From the NCBI RefSeq assembly GCF_900187375.1, contig NZ_FYEW01000002.1:310001-374000 (forward strand): a DNA stretch of 64,000 bases, in the 5' to 3' direction. How positions within the stretch are numbered: position 1 is the stretch's first letter; each line of letters begins with the position of its first letter. Of the stretch, positions 15,333-24,103 are shown in pieces. The notes under the pieces were generated by a model. It was not told where the DNA came from. It saw only the letters and a program-made list of their open reading frames with translations, and did no database searches. This DNA comes from Hymenobacter gelipurpurascens. Its GTDB lineage: Bacteria > Bacteroidota > Bacteroidia > Cytophagales > Hymenobacteraceae. Position numbers and translations under genes: made by a program.

Positions 15333-16961
15333 TCACACCTGAATTACGCCCACATTGTACGCCTTCTCAATAGGCGCATGATTGGCCATGCTAATGCCTT
15401 GTGAAATGACCTTACGGGTTTCCAATGGGTCAATAATAGCATCTACCCAAAGGCGGGCTGCCGCGTAGTAGGGCGAGAGTTGCTCTTCGTAGCGAGCTTT
15501 GATGCGGTCTAGCAGCTCCTTCTCGGCTTCGGGCGTGATGACTTCGCCTTTGGCTTTTAGGGAAGCTATCTGAATCTGGAGCAGTGTGTTGGCGGCAGCA
15601 GCTCCGCTCATTACGGCCAGCTGGGCCGTAGGCCATGCCACGATGAGGCGCGGGTCGTAGGCCTTGCCGCACATGGCGTAGTTGCCGGCGCCGTAGCTGT
15701 TGCCGATGATGACCGAGAACTTGGGCACTACGGAGTTGGCCATGGCATTCACCATCTTGGCGCCATCCTTAATGATACCGCCGTGCTCCGACTGCGAGCC
15801 CACCATGAAGCCCGACACATCGTGCAGGAACACCAGCGGAATCTTCTTCTGGTTGCAGTTCATGATGAAGCGCGCGGCCTTATCAGCCGAGTCACTGTAG
15901 ATAACGCCGCCCATCTGCATGGCGCCTTTCTTGGTCTTTACAATTTTGCGCTGGTTGGCCACAATGCCTACCGCCCAGCCATCAATGCGCGCTAGGCCAC
16001 ACAGCAGCGTCTGGCCGTAGAGGTCTTTGTAGGGCTCGAACTCCGAGTTGTCAACCAAACGGTTGATGATGTCCATCATGTCGTAGGGCTTGGCGCGGTC
16101 GGAGGGCAACAGGCCTAGAATCTCCTGGGGGTTCTCCTTGGGCGCTACCGCCGCTTTGCGCGAGAAACCGGCCGTAGCCTGACCGCCCAGCTTATCGAAG
16201 ATGTTGCGGATATGGTCGAGGCACTCTTCGTCGTTGGCAAACTTGTAGTCCGTCACGCCCGAAATCTCCGAGTGTGTGGTGGCACCGCCGAGCGTCTCGT
16301 TGTCAATGCTTTCGCCAATAGCCGATTTCACCAGATAAGACCCCGCCAAGAATACGGAGCCGGTTCCGTCCACAATCATGGCTTCGTCGCTCATAATCGG
16401 CAGGTAAGCCCCACCGGCCACGCACGGCCCCATAATGGCGGCCAGCTGCACGATGCCCATGCTGCTCATCACGGCGTTGTTGCGGAAAATACGGCCGAAG
16501 TGTTCCTTATCGGGGAAAATCTCATCCTGCATGGGCAGATACACGCCCGCCGAATCCACGAGGTAAATGATGGGCAGCTTGTTTTCGATGCTAATTTCCT
16601 GGGCCCGCAGGTTTTTCTTGGCCGTAATCGGGAACCAGGCCCCGGCCTTCACGGTGGCATCGTTGGCAACAACCACGCACTGGCGGCCCTGCACCCACCC
16701 AATTACTACTACCACGCCGCCGCTGGGGCAGCCCCCCTCCTCCTTGTACATTCCTTCTCCCGCAAACGCCCCGATTTCAACGGTTTCGGAATCTTTGTCG
16801 AGCAGGTACTCAATCCGCTCACGAGCCGTAAGCTTGCCTTTACTTTTATGGGCAGCAATCCGCTTCTCGCCGCCGCCAAGGGCTACACGCTGCAAACGCT
16901 GCCGGAGCTGAAAGGAAAGTTGCTTAATGCTGTCTTCGTTCTTGTTGAATTCGAGGTTCAT
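15333..16961 (-). CDS. Acyl-CoA carboxylase, carboxyltransferase (beta) subunit, methylcrotonyl-CoA type
   Basis: A 542-residue biotin-dependent carboxyltransferase with both crotonase-like halves. The N-terminal half has LVDSAGVYLPMQDEIFPD and the oxyanion segment GPCVAGGAYLPIMSDE; the C-terminal half has FMVGSQSEHGGIIKDGAKMV and GNSYGAGNYAMCGKAYDPR. These fit methylcrotonyl-CoA carboxylase beta (leucine breakdown) better than propionyl-CoA carboxylase, because of FPDKEHFGRIFRNN. It moves CO2 from carboxybiotin to the acyl-CoA. The alpha subunit with biotin carboxylase is not in this window. The leader is one arm of an inverted-repeat element (16980-17100). Confidence 0.92.
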   Translation of the reverse strand: MNLEFNKNEDSIKQLSFQLRQRLQRVALGGGEKRIAAHKSKGKLTARERIEYLLDKDSETVEIGAFAGEGMYKEEGGCPSGGVVVVIGWVQGRQCVVVANDATVKAGAWFPITAKKNLRAQEISIENKLPIIYLVDSAGVYLPMQDEIFPDKEHFGRIFRNNAVMSSMGIVQLAAIMGPCVAGGAYLPIMSDEAMIVDGTGSVFLAGSYLVKSAIGESIDNETLGGATTHSEISGVTDYKFANDEECLDHIRNIFDKLGGQATAGFSRKAAVAPKENPQEILGLLPSDRAKPYDMMDIINRLVDNSEFEPYKDLYGQTLLCGLARIDGWAVGIVANQRKIVKTKKGAMQMGGVIYSDSADKAARFIMNCNQKKIPLVFLHDVSGFMVGSQSEHGGIIKDGAKMVNAMANSVVPKFSVIIGNSYGAGNYAMCGKAYDPRLIVAWPTAQLAVMSGAAAANTLLQIQIASLKAKGEVITPEAEKELLDRIKARYEEQLSPYYAAARLWVDAIIDPLETRKVISQGISMANHAPIEKAYNVGVIQV

Positions 16962-16979
16962 GCGGGGTGGGATGGGAAA

Positions 16980-17100
16980 GGTGAAATGGTGAAGTTGTGC
17001 AATGGTGAAATTGACGTTCTAGTGGCCTACACGGCACAAAGGGCACAATATGTGTCCCCAGAATGTCAAACTCACCATTTCACAACTTCACAACTTCACC
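16980..17100. repeat. Dispersed inverted-repeat element, copy B
   Basis: Arms of 41 bases at 16980-17020 and 17060-17100 pair at 35 of 41 positions; the arm begins GGTGAAATGGTGAAGTTGTG. The 39-base loop holds AGTGGCCTACACGG. The arm ends (GACGTTCT/AGAATGTC) and the loop align with copy A at 9364-9463. The element has no coding capacity and resembles a MITE or a REP unit. Confidence 0.75.
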
Positions 17101-17115
17101 CTTGGTTAGAAGCGA

Positions 17116-17142
17116 GAAATCCGCCTGGGTGGGGCGGATTTC
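17116..17142 (-). terminator. Terminator of the MlaD-like gene
   Basis: A perfect 10-base stem (GAAATCCGCC/GGCGGATTTC) with a 7-base loop, 36 bases past the stop at 17178 on the minus strand. The following bases (TCTCGCTTC) are not a full T-run, but the stem itself ends in TTTC. Confidence 0.6.
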
Positions 17143-17177
17143 AAAGGTAAGGAGAATGTGCAACTGGCCTAGCGGAC

Positions 17178-18182
17178 TTATTTAACGGTCGTTTTGGCCT
17201 CGGTTTCTATTTTCGTGCCGTCGGGCTGCTTGGTAGTGGTTTCCACCTCTTTCTTGGTCTTGTCCTTGCCGCCCCCGAATACCGAGAAGTGCACGTAGCG
17301 CTTCGGATTAGCCTGGAAATCGGTCAGCAGGGTGTTGGTGCTGGCAGCGGTAGCGTTGAGGTTGTTATACAGCGTTGTATCGTTGATGAGCTTGCCCAAC
17401 GAGCCTTTCTGATCCGAAAGGGAGCGGTTGAGCGTGGTCATGGTGCCTTGCGCTTCCGTCATGGTGGCGTTGAGTTTGCGCATGGCAGGGCCTACCGGAG
17501 CACTTTTCAGCGAATCACTCAAAACGGAGAAGTTGGTGGCAATCCGGTCAAACTTGGCGCTGGTTTTATTCAGCTCAGCGGTCAGGCGGGCCATGTTGGT
17601 GGTAATCTGGTTGATGTTGCGCTGGTTCATCAGCAACAGATTTTTCAGGGCCTCGGTGCTGCCCTGGGCATTGAGCAAGGTGGCCTGCAGGCTCACTTTA
17701 GCTTCTTTGCTCAGGAAGCTGTTCACTTTGGTCAGAGTAGAATCGACGGTACCGAGTACGGGCAGCGCCTTGGCCTGAAACGCATCCGTGATACTGGCCA
17801 CGGTATAGGAACGAAGCTCCTCGCCGCCATCATACACTTTAGTATTCTTGCCCAGGAACAGGGTTATCGTCTTGGAGCCCAGCAGCGAGCCGCTGAGGCT
17901 AGCCACGGTAGAGTCGCCGACGGTAATGCCTTTCTGCAATTCCACGGCTACTTTGATGCGGTTGGCCTCTTCGGGCAACAGCACCATTTCTTTTACCTGG
18001 CCTACCTTGATACCGTTGAGAATAACCGGGTTTCCAACCGTTAACCCATCTACGTTATCATATTTGGCATAATAGGTCCGATCAGAAGACAGCAAATTAC
18101 TGCCCTTCAAAAAGTTAAACCCAATAACCAACAGAGCAATAGCCACAATGCCCAATAGGGCCACTTTTATTTCTTTCGACAC
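17178..18182 (-). CDS. MlaD/MCE-domain lipid transport protein
   Basis: A 334-residue protein anchored by one N-terminal membrane helix (residues 7-25, VALLGIVAIALLVIGFNFL). The MCE domain follows at about 35-115 (YDNVDGLTVGNPVILNGIKVGQV), with the usual GxxVxxxGxxVG pattern. A long helical region to about 300 is Leu/Asn/Thr-rich, and the tail is Lys/Thr-rich. MCE proteins form hexameric rings that carry phospholipids between inner and outer membranes together with an ABC transporter, whose genes are not in this window. It lies 65 bases downstream of the amidase gene on the same strand and is likely in its operon, an arrangement often seen in Bacteroidota. Confidence 0.9.
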   Translation of the reverse strand: MSKEIKVALLGIVAIALLVIGFNFLKGSNLLSSDRTYYAKYDNVDGLTVGNPVILNGIKVGQVKEMVLLPEEANRIKVAVELQKGITVGDSTVASLSGSLLGSKTITLFLGKNTKVYDGGEELRSYTVASITDAFQAKALPVLGTVDSTLTKVNSFLSKEAKVSLQATLLNAQGSTEALKNLLLMNQRNINQITTNMARLTAELNKTSAKFDRIATNFSVLSDSLKSAPVGPAMRKLNATMTEAQGTMTTLNRSLSDQKGSLGKLINDTTLYNNLNATAASTNTLLTDFQANPKRYVHFSVFGGGKDKTKKEVETTTKQPDGTKIETEAKTTVK

Positions 18183-18247
18183 AGGGGTCAGCAGTTGGGT
18201 GAGAGAGAAGTCGGGAGTAAAAACCAGGCTGGCAGGCCTGCGTAGGC

Positions 18248-19054
18248 CTATTCGCCGTTCATTGCCTCCAGCTCGTTCTTATAGTCGCGGAAGGCGCGGT
18301 AGATACCTCCGGCTATATACGACTGCCCGGCTTTATCGTTCAGATACACTTCCTCGGTGCGGTTGGTCAGAAAGCCCGACTCAATGAGCACGGCCGGCAT
18401 CGTGGATTTCCAGAGCACCAAAAAGCCCGCCTGCTTCACCCCTCGGGAGGGTCTGCCCACGGTAGTTTTCAGCTGCCGATCTACCTTTTGGGCAAACCGA
18501 ATGCTGTTCACGATGTGGGCACTTTGGTAGAGCGAAAACAGAATATGGCTTTGCGGCGAGGTCGGGTCGAAGCCGTTGTAACGCTCCTGGTAGTTGTCTT
18601 CCTGCAGAATTACGGCGTTTTCGCGCTTGGCTACGGAAAGGTTAGCGTCGGTTTTGTGCGGCCCCATCGTCCAGACTTCAGTGCCATTAGCCGAGGGTGA
18701 GGAGGCATTGCAGTGGACCGAAATAAAGAGGTCGGCGTTGTGCTTGTTGGCGATGCCAGCCCGGTCGGCCAGCTCCACAAACACGTCGGTTTTGCGGGTG
18801 TACACCACCTTCACATCGGGCATGGTTTCCTCGATCTGGTGGCCTAGGGCGAGAATAATTTTCAGGGCCACATCGGCCTCGCGCGCCTTCACGCCGGCGC
18901 ACCCCCGGTCCTTGCCGCCGTGTCCGGCATCAAGCACCACGGTGCGCAAATGATATTTACTTGGGACTGGTACCGGAGCATCCGGCACAACAGCCCGCGA
19001 CGAACCGGCGAAAAACAACAGGCCCGCCGCACTGAGAGCTACAATATTCCGCAC
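18248..19054 (-). CDS. N-acetylmuramoyl-L-alanine amidase (Amidase_3)
   Basis: Cleaves the bond between N-acetylmuramate and the stem peptide in peptidoglycan. The zinc-amidase motifs are present: VVLDAGHGGKDRGC (first His), then a Glu in READVALKI, FISVHCNASS (second His), and IESGFLTNRTEE with the catalytic Glu. The frame is open to a GTG at 19102. I chose the GTG at 19054 because it gives a clean signal peptide (MRNIVALSAAGLLFFAGSSRA) and 268 residues, and because the upstream part overlaps the promoter of the divergent LptD-like gene. It is exported to the periplasm. Confidence 0.92.
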   Translation of the reverse strand: MRNIVALSAAGLLFFAGSSRAVVPDAPVPVPSKYHLRTVVLDAGHGGKDRGCAGVKAREADVALKIILALGHQIEETMPDVKVVYTRKTDVFVELADRAGIANKHNADLFISVHCNASSPSANGTEVWTMGPHKTDANLSVAKRENAVILQEDNYQERYNGFDPTSPQSHILFSLYQSAHIVNSIRFAQKVDRQLKTTVGRPSRGVKQAGFLVLWKSTMPAVLIESGFLTNRTEEVYLNDKAGQSYIAGGIYRAFRDYKNELEAMNGE

Positions 19055-19083
19055 GGATTTCGTTAGTTGGGGCAGCGACCCGC

Positions 19084-19091
19084 TACCTTTG
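19084..19091 (+). promoter_or_regulatory. -7 promoter element of the LptD-like gene
   Basis: TACCTTTG fits TAnnTTTG, 51 bases before the chosen GTG start. A TTG at 19067-19069 is only 14 bases upstream, shorter than usual. The element lies inside the longer possible reading frames of both divergent genes, which argues for later starts in both. Confidence 0.5.
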
Positions 19092-19141
19092 CAAACCGCC
19101 ACAAAATAAACGATAAAAACTACGTGGCCCCGCTAGCGCCT

Positions 19142-22021
19142 GTGTTTCATTTGATTTTATATGCGCCCGGCCGGTGGCCCCGGCTACTTACGCTCTTGCT
19201 GCCGCTGCTGCTGAGCTTGCTAGGTGCGCGCACTGGCCTAGCCCAGCAACGTCCCCGCACTACCTCGGTGCCCACCGATGTGCGCCCCGCCCCGCGTGTA
19301 CTCAACCCTCCCAAACCTAATGCTCCGGTCCGTACGGATACCGTAGGCCTGGTCAGCGGCTCTCCCGATTCGCTGAACGTGGCCGCCGGGGGCCGCAAAG
19401 GTGCCGTAGAAACCACCGTCAAGTACAAGGCCAAGGACTCGATCCGGTTCGAGGTGCAGAATAAAAAGGCCATCCTCTACGACAAGGCCAACGTGGATTA
19501 CGGCGACATGAACATCCAGTCGGCCCGGATTACGGTGGACTATAACACCAACGTGGTGACGGCCGAGGGCCGCAAGGATTCTACGGGCAAATTAGTAGAC
19601 CGACCCGTGTTCAAGGACGGCGGCAGCACCTACCAGGCCAACCGCATCGACTACAATACTAAAAGCAAGCGCGGCCGCATCACGGATGTGGTCACGAACA
19701 TGGGGGAAGGCTACATTCACGCCGAAACCATTAAGAAAAACGACCGGAACGAGCTGTTCGGGGTGCGAGGCCGCTATACTACCTGCAACCTCGAAGATCC
19801 GCACTTCTATATCAACGCCTCCAAGATGAAGGTGATTCCGGGCGAGAAAGTCGTGACCGGACCGTTCAACCTCGTTATCGGGGATATTCCGACGCCGCTA
19901 GGCTTTCTGTTTGGGTATTTCCCGACGCCCAAAACCAACCAACGCGCTTCCGGCCTGATTATTCCCACCTTCGGCCAGGCCGCTGACCGCGGCTTCTTTC
20001 TGCGCAACGGCGGCTACTACTGGGCCGCCAACGACCACATTGGCGTGCGCCTCACTGGTGACATCTACTCCGGCAATGCGGACGTGTTCGGCGGCTGGCG
20101 CGGCACGGCTGAGGTGCAGTACATCACGCGCTATCGGTATAGTGGCCTACTATCGTTTAACTACAGCTCGCAGCCCACTACCCAAATTCTGAGCTCTACC
20201 GACGTCAATACCAACCCGCAATACAACGTGCCACGCTCTTCCAAAAACTTTGCGCTAGCCTGGAACCACACTCCCGTGGCGCGGCCCAACGGCGGCCGTT
20301 TTTCGGCCAACGTGAACGTGAGCAGCAGCAACTACTACCGCCAGAACTCTTACAATCAGCGCCTCTACCTGCAGCCGGCCTTCTCGTCTACTATTTCCTA
20401 CTCGAAGCAGATCCGCAACTCGCCCATCAACTACGCGCTGCAGCTAAGCCAGACGCAGAACACGCAGTCGGGTACGATGAACTTCACCCTGCCCGACGTG
20501 ACGGTAGGTGTAGCTCGGCAGTACCTCTATGACTTAGTAGGCCTGGAGCCTCAGGGCAAGTTCTATGAGCAGCTGGCAGTGGCCTACACGTTCGTAGGCC
20601 AGAACCGCATCTCCAACTCCATCCCGCAAACCTTGCTCAATAGCGGAGCTATTCCGGTGCTGGGCGGCTCGCGCGAAACCGCCGTTCTGCCCGTTAAGCT
20701 GGACAATCTTGCCAAACTGCTGCGCAACTCCCAGACGGGTGTCCAGCATCAGTTCCAGATTACGCTGGGCAACTACACGTTGCTGAAGCACTTCAACCTG
20801 AATCCTAGCATCAGCTACAACGAGGTGTGGTACTTCAAGAGCCTCGACTACAGCTATAATTCTACGGCCCGTGCAGTACGCATTGATACGGTAGCCGGCT
20901 TTAATCGTCTCAATAGCTATTCTGGTGGCCTGAACCTGAGCACGAACTTCTACGGCACTATTAACCGGAAAGGCACGCGCAAAATCCAGGCGCTACGCCA
21001 TAAGGTTACGCCTAGCCTGAGCTGGCAATATTCGCCGGACAACAGAGCTAGTAACCGTGCCTTTGCTATAACAGAATTAGGCGACCTCCGCGACCCTGCT
21101 ACCGGCCGCGTGTTCCTGAATGACCCAAGTTTAAAAGGCCAATCTTATCAGAGTGCTCAACTGCTGCCACGCTATAACGGCTTCTTATTTGGAGTACCAA
21201 GCACTACAAAAGTCAGTGCCATTAACTTCTCGCTGCAGAACTCGGTAGAGATGAAGGTGCGCAACAACGAGGATACTACCGGCACAACGCCCTTCAACAA
21301 AGTCAGCCTCATTGATGGCCTAGACTTTAACATCGGTTACAACTTCGCGGATTCAGTCTTTAATCTCAGCCCGTTGGGCATTGTGTTCCGCACCCAGGTG
21401 GCACGCAAGCTCAACTTATTGGTGAATAGCAACCTAGAGTTTTATCAGCAGGACTCCACTCGTCGCCTCATCAATAAGTTTCTGTGGCAGCAGGACAAGA
21501 AGAAGCTGGCCCGTCTGGCCTCGGCCAGCCTGACGATGAGCTATCAGTTCAACCCCAGCACCGGCGACCGTAAATCTGCCATTAAGCGGCCCGTGGCACC
21601 TGCCAACGACCCCTCGCTGGGCTCTCCTACTCGCCTCGACCCCTATGAGGACTACGTGGACTTCGAGATTCCGTGGGACCTGAGCACCAACCTCACGGCA
21701 ACCTATGCCAACCAGGGGCCCCTACCCGCCCGGTTTAATCGGCCCCGTAACTCGCCCTACACGGCCGTCAGCCTCAACCTGAACGGCTCCGTGAAGCTGA
21801 CGGAGACGTTGCGCTTCGGCTTCAGTACCAACTACGATTTCGTGAACAAGAATCCAGCCTTCACCTCCCTGGATATATTCAAGGACTTGCACTGCTGGCA
21901 GATCAATGGCAACTGGCGCCCCTTCGGTCCCACACGTGGCTACTTCGTGACCATTGCGGCCAAATCTGCGCTATTGCAGGATCTGAAGCTCAGCCGCAAC
22001 CGCACTTTCCTGAACTACTAG
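19142..22021 (+). CDS. LptD-like LPS assembly outer-membrane protein
   Basis: About 959 residues. A signal peptide (LLTLLLPLLLSLLGARTGLAQ) is followed by an OstA/LptD N-terminal beta-jellyroll (RFEVQNKKAILYDKANVDYGDMNI, ARITVDYNTNVVTAEG) and then a large beta-barrel with many aromatic-ended strands up to the end. It matches the Bacteroidota putative LptD group (YTTCNLEDPHFYI, PFNLVIGDIPTPLGFLFGYFP). LptD inserts lipopolysaccharide into the outer leaflet together with LptE. The frame is open to a TTG at 19067, but the -7 element at 19084 rules this out. I use the GTG at 19142; a GTG at 19124 is also possible. It is divergent from the amidase gene. Confidence 0.9.
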   Translation: MFHLILYAPGRWPRLLTLLLPLLLSLLGARTGLAQQRPRTTSVPTDVRPAPRVLNPPKPNAPVRTDTVGLVSGSPDSLNVAAGGRKGAVETTVKYKAKDSIRFEVQNKKAILYDKANVDYGDMNIQSARITVDYNTNVVTAEGRKDSTGKLVDRPVFKDGGSTYQANRIDYNTKSKRGRITDVVTNMGEGYIHAETIKKNDRNELFGVRGRYTTCNLEDPHFYINASKMKVIPGEKVVTGPFNLVIGDIPTPLGFLFGYFPTPKTNQRASGLIIPTFGQAADRGFFLRNGGYYWAANDHIGVRLTGDIYSGNADVFGGWRGTAEVQYITRYRYSGLLSFNYSSQPTTQILSSTDVNTNPQYNVPRSSKNFALAWNHTPVARPNGGRFSANVNVSSSNYYRQNSYNQRLYLQPAFSSTISYSKQIRNSPINYALQLSQTQNTQSGTMNFTLPDVTVGVARQYLYDLVGLEPQGKFYEQLAVAYTFVGQNRISNSIPQTLLNSGAIPVLGGSRETAVLPVKLDNLAKLLRNSQTGVQHQFQITLGNYTLLKHFNLNPSISYNEVWYFKSLDYSYNSTARAVRIDTVAGFNRLNSYSGGLNLSTNFYGTINRKGTRKIQALRHKVTPSLSWQYSPDNRASNRAFAITELGDLRDPATGRVFLNDPSLKGQSYQSAQLLPRYNGFLFGVPSTTKVSAINFSLQNSVEMKVRNNEDTTGTTPFNKVSLIDGLDFNIGYNFADSVFNLSPLGIVFRTQVARKLNLLVNSNLEFYQQDSTRRLINKFLWQQDKKKLARLASASLTMSYQFNPSTGDRKSAIKRPVAPANDPSLGSPTRLDPYEDYVDFEIPWDLSTNLTATYANQGPLPARFNRPRNSPYTAVSLNLNGSVKLTETLRFGFSTNYDFVNKNPAFTSLDIFKDLHCWQINGNWRPFGPTRGYFVTIAAKSALLQDLKLSRNRTFLNY

Positions 22022-22192
22022 CAATGGCCTAGGCCATGCTTGGTGTAGGCTAGTGGAGGGCCGGACTGGCCTAGGTAGGGAAGTGGCCTACGCGCATTGC
22101 GGAAAAATTCTGCAGATTTGGGCCACCATCCGCACCCGTAGTAGGGTCGGATTTCTGACGTTTTTCATATTCTAAGTACCTAAGTTCCGACT

Positions 22193-23008
22193 ATGTCTCA
22201 GCACAAAGAAGTCAAGCTCGTGACCACGCACCAACTGCTGGCCATGAAGCAGCGCGGCGAGAAAATTTCCATGCTCACGGCCTACGACTTCTCGATGGCA
22301 CAGATTCTGGACGGCGCCGGCGTAGATGTGCTGCTCGTCGGCGACTCAGCCTCCAACGTGATGGCCGGCCACGAAACCACCCTGCCTATCACGCTGGATC
22401 AGATGATTTACCACGCCCAATCGGTAGTGCGGGCTGTGAAGCGGGCATTTATTGTGGTAGATATGCCGTTTGGTTCCTACCAGGGCAACTCATCAGAGGC
22501 ATTGCGCTCGGCCATCCGCATCATGAAGGAATCGGGGGGCCACGGTATTAAGCTGGAGGGCGGCGCCGAAATCAAGGACAGCATTACCCGCATCCTTACC
22601 GCGGGCATTCCTGTAATGGGCCATTTGGGTCTTACTCCGCAAAGTATTTATAAATTTGGCACCTACACGGTGCGGGCCAAGGAAGAAGCTGAAGCCCAGA
22701 AGCTCATTGAAGATGCGCTTCTGCTGGAAGAAATCGGGTGTTTTGCCTTGGTACTGGAGAAAATCCCGTCCTCGCTGGCCAAACAGGTAGCTGAAAAGCT
22801 CACTATTCCGGTCATTGGTATCGGGGCTGGCCCGGATGTAGACGGCCAGGTATTGGTAGTGCACGATATGCTGGGCATTACCAAGGAGTTCAAACCCCGC
22901 TTCCTGCGCCGCTACGCCGAGCTAGGCGACCTAATGCACGATGCCGTGCAGCGCTATATTCAGGACGTAAAAGCCCGCGAATTTCCTACCTCCGACGAGG
23001 CGTATTAA
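22193..23008 (+). CDS. panB: 3-methyl-2-oxobutanoate hydroxymethyltransferase
   Basis: A 271-residue TIM-barrel enzyme that makes ketopantoate from 2-oxoisovalerate and methylene-tetrahydrofolate, the first step of pantothenate synthesis. All family motifs are there: [39 protein letters not shown] with metal-binding Asp, [27 protein letters not shown], and the final [22 protein letters not shown]. Length is standard. Three TGGCCTA-type motif copies crowd the 170-base gap upstream. Cytosolic. Confidence 0.97.
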   Translation: MSQHKEVKLVTTHQLLAMKQRGEKISMLTAYDFSMAQILDGAGVDVLLVGDSASNVMAGHETTLPITLDQMIYHAQSVVRAVKRAFIVVDMPFGSYQGNSSEALRSAIRIMKESGGHGIKLEGGAEIKDSITRILTAGIPVMGHLGLTPQSIYKFGTYTVRAKEEAEAQKLIEDALLLEEIGCFALVLEKIPSSLAKQVAEKLTIPVIGIGAGPDVDGQVLVVHDMLGITKEFKPRFLRRYAELGDLMHDAVQRYIQDVKAREFPTSDEAY

Positions 23009-23114
23009 GTACCAGAAGCGGTTATCAACCGAGAAATGGCGCAAGCCGATGAGCAATACCTGATTGCCGTTGATACCTGCCACCTGTTTATTGCTCATTG
23101 CTCATACCTTATCA

Positions 23115-23822
23115 GTGAATCGTCCGAATCTGTGGTCGGAACAGAAGGAAATTCTGTTCGAAGACAATCACCTGCTCATTATCAACAAGCCCGCCGGCCT
23201 GCTCGTGCAGGGCGATGCCACCGGCGACGAGCCTCTTTCGGCCAAGGCTGAGGAATACCTGCGTTTCAAGTATAAAAAGCCTGGGGCAGCCTTTATCGGT
23301 GTAGTACACCGCCTCGATAGGCCAGTAAGCGGCGTAGTGGCGTTAGCCAAAACCAGCAAAGCCCTGAGCCGCATGAACGAACTGTTCCGCGACAACAAGG
23401 TGCACAAGACGTACTGGGCCCTCACCGGCAAATGCCCGGAGCCGACCAGCGGCCACCTCACGCATTGGCTCGTGAAAGACCCTATCCGGAACACTACGAA
23501 AGCCTACACAGAGCGCCACGGCCAAGGGCTCAAAGCCGACCTGGATTACCAAGTGCTAGGCCAGGCGGGCAACCGCTGGCTAGTGCAGGTAAACCCCATC
23601 ACGGGCCGGCCCCACCAGATACGGGTGCAGCTCAGCAGTGGCCTAGGCACCCCTATTGTGGGAGATGTGAAGTATGGTTTCCTGGCGCCTCTGCCCGATG
23701 TAAGCATTGCCCTGCATGCCCGTCGGCTGGAGCTACAGCACCCCGTTACCAAAGAGGCTATGTGCTTTGAGGCGCCTGTGCCGGATATCGCGCATTGGGA
23801 TGCCGCAAAACAGTACTATTAA
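23115..23822 (+). CDS. RluA-family RNA pseudouridine synthase
   Basis: The catalytic motif HRLDRPVSGVVALAKT holds the essential Asp. The remaining family segments are NKPAGLLVQGD at the start, RPHQIRVQLSSGLGTPIVGDVKYG near the end. There is no S4 domain, so it resembles the short RluA/RluC-like single-domain type. The frame is open to 23064, but those residues are encoded by an ATGAGCAAT/ATTGCTCAT inverted repeat region. The GTG at 23115 gives 235 residues starting MNRPNLWSEQKEILFEDNHL. The modified RNA position cannot be told from sequence. It lies about 100 bases after panB. Confidence 0.92.
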   Translation: MNRPNLWSEQKEILFEDNHLLIINKPAGLLVQGDATGDEPLSAKAEEYLRFKYKKPGAAFIGVVHRLDRPVSGVVALAKTSKALSRMNELFRDNKVHKTYWALTGKCPEPTSGHLTHWLVKDPIRNTTKAYTERHGQGLKADLDYQVLGQAGNRWLVQVNPITGRPHQIRVQLSSGLGTPIVGDVKYGFLAPLPDVSIALHARRLELQHPVTKEAMCFEAPVPDIAHWDAAKQYY

Positions 23823-23981
23823 TAGTGGCTGCTTTGAGCAAGTAGTAGCTTAGGCGCTCTACAACACTGGCCTACCGCACCCTGCTTAAGTACGCTGTAT
23901 CTATTCATGCGCTATTTAGAATGCTGTATTCGTAGTTGGCAGCGTTAACTGAACAACATTTTGGCCTTTTATGCAGGGAAA

Positions 23982-24013
23982 TTGCACTCTGCGCGGGTGT
24001 GGCAGTAGTTTTG
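23982..24013 (+). promoter_or_regulatory. Promoter of the fatty acid desaturase gene
   Basis: A TTG at 23982-23984 and TAGTTTTG at 24006-24013 are 21 bases apart, in good agreement with the Bacteroidota housekeeping pattern TTG-N17-23-TAnnTTTG. Transcription would start near 24020, leaving a leader of about 85 bases. Confidence 0.7.
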
Positions 24014-24103
24014 TAAACCGGCTTCTGAACTTATGCCTGCCTTTCGCGCTTTGCGAATTGAGGCTTAGCCGCTTCTCCCTCTGCTTCTAACCTTTTTCGG
24101 CCC

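Noticed and set aside
16212..17150. 312-codon plus-strand frame
   Set aside because: Antisense to the acyl-CoA carboxylase gene, runs through the inverted-repeat element, and has no domain.
22022..22192. Riboswitch upstream of panB
   Set aside because: The gap holds three heptamer copies but no conserved riboswitch core or expression platform that I recognise.
23040..23114. Attachment site from the ATGAGCAAT/ATTGCTCAT repeat before the pseudouridine synthase gene
   Set aside because: A short imperfect inverted repeat without flanking integrase or direct repeats.
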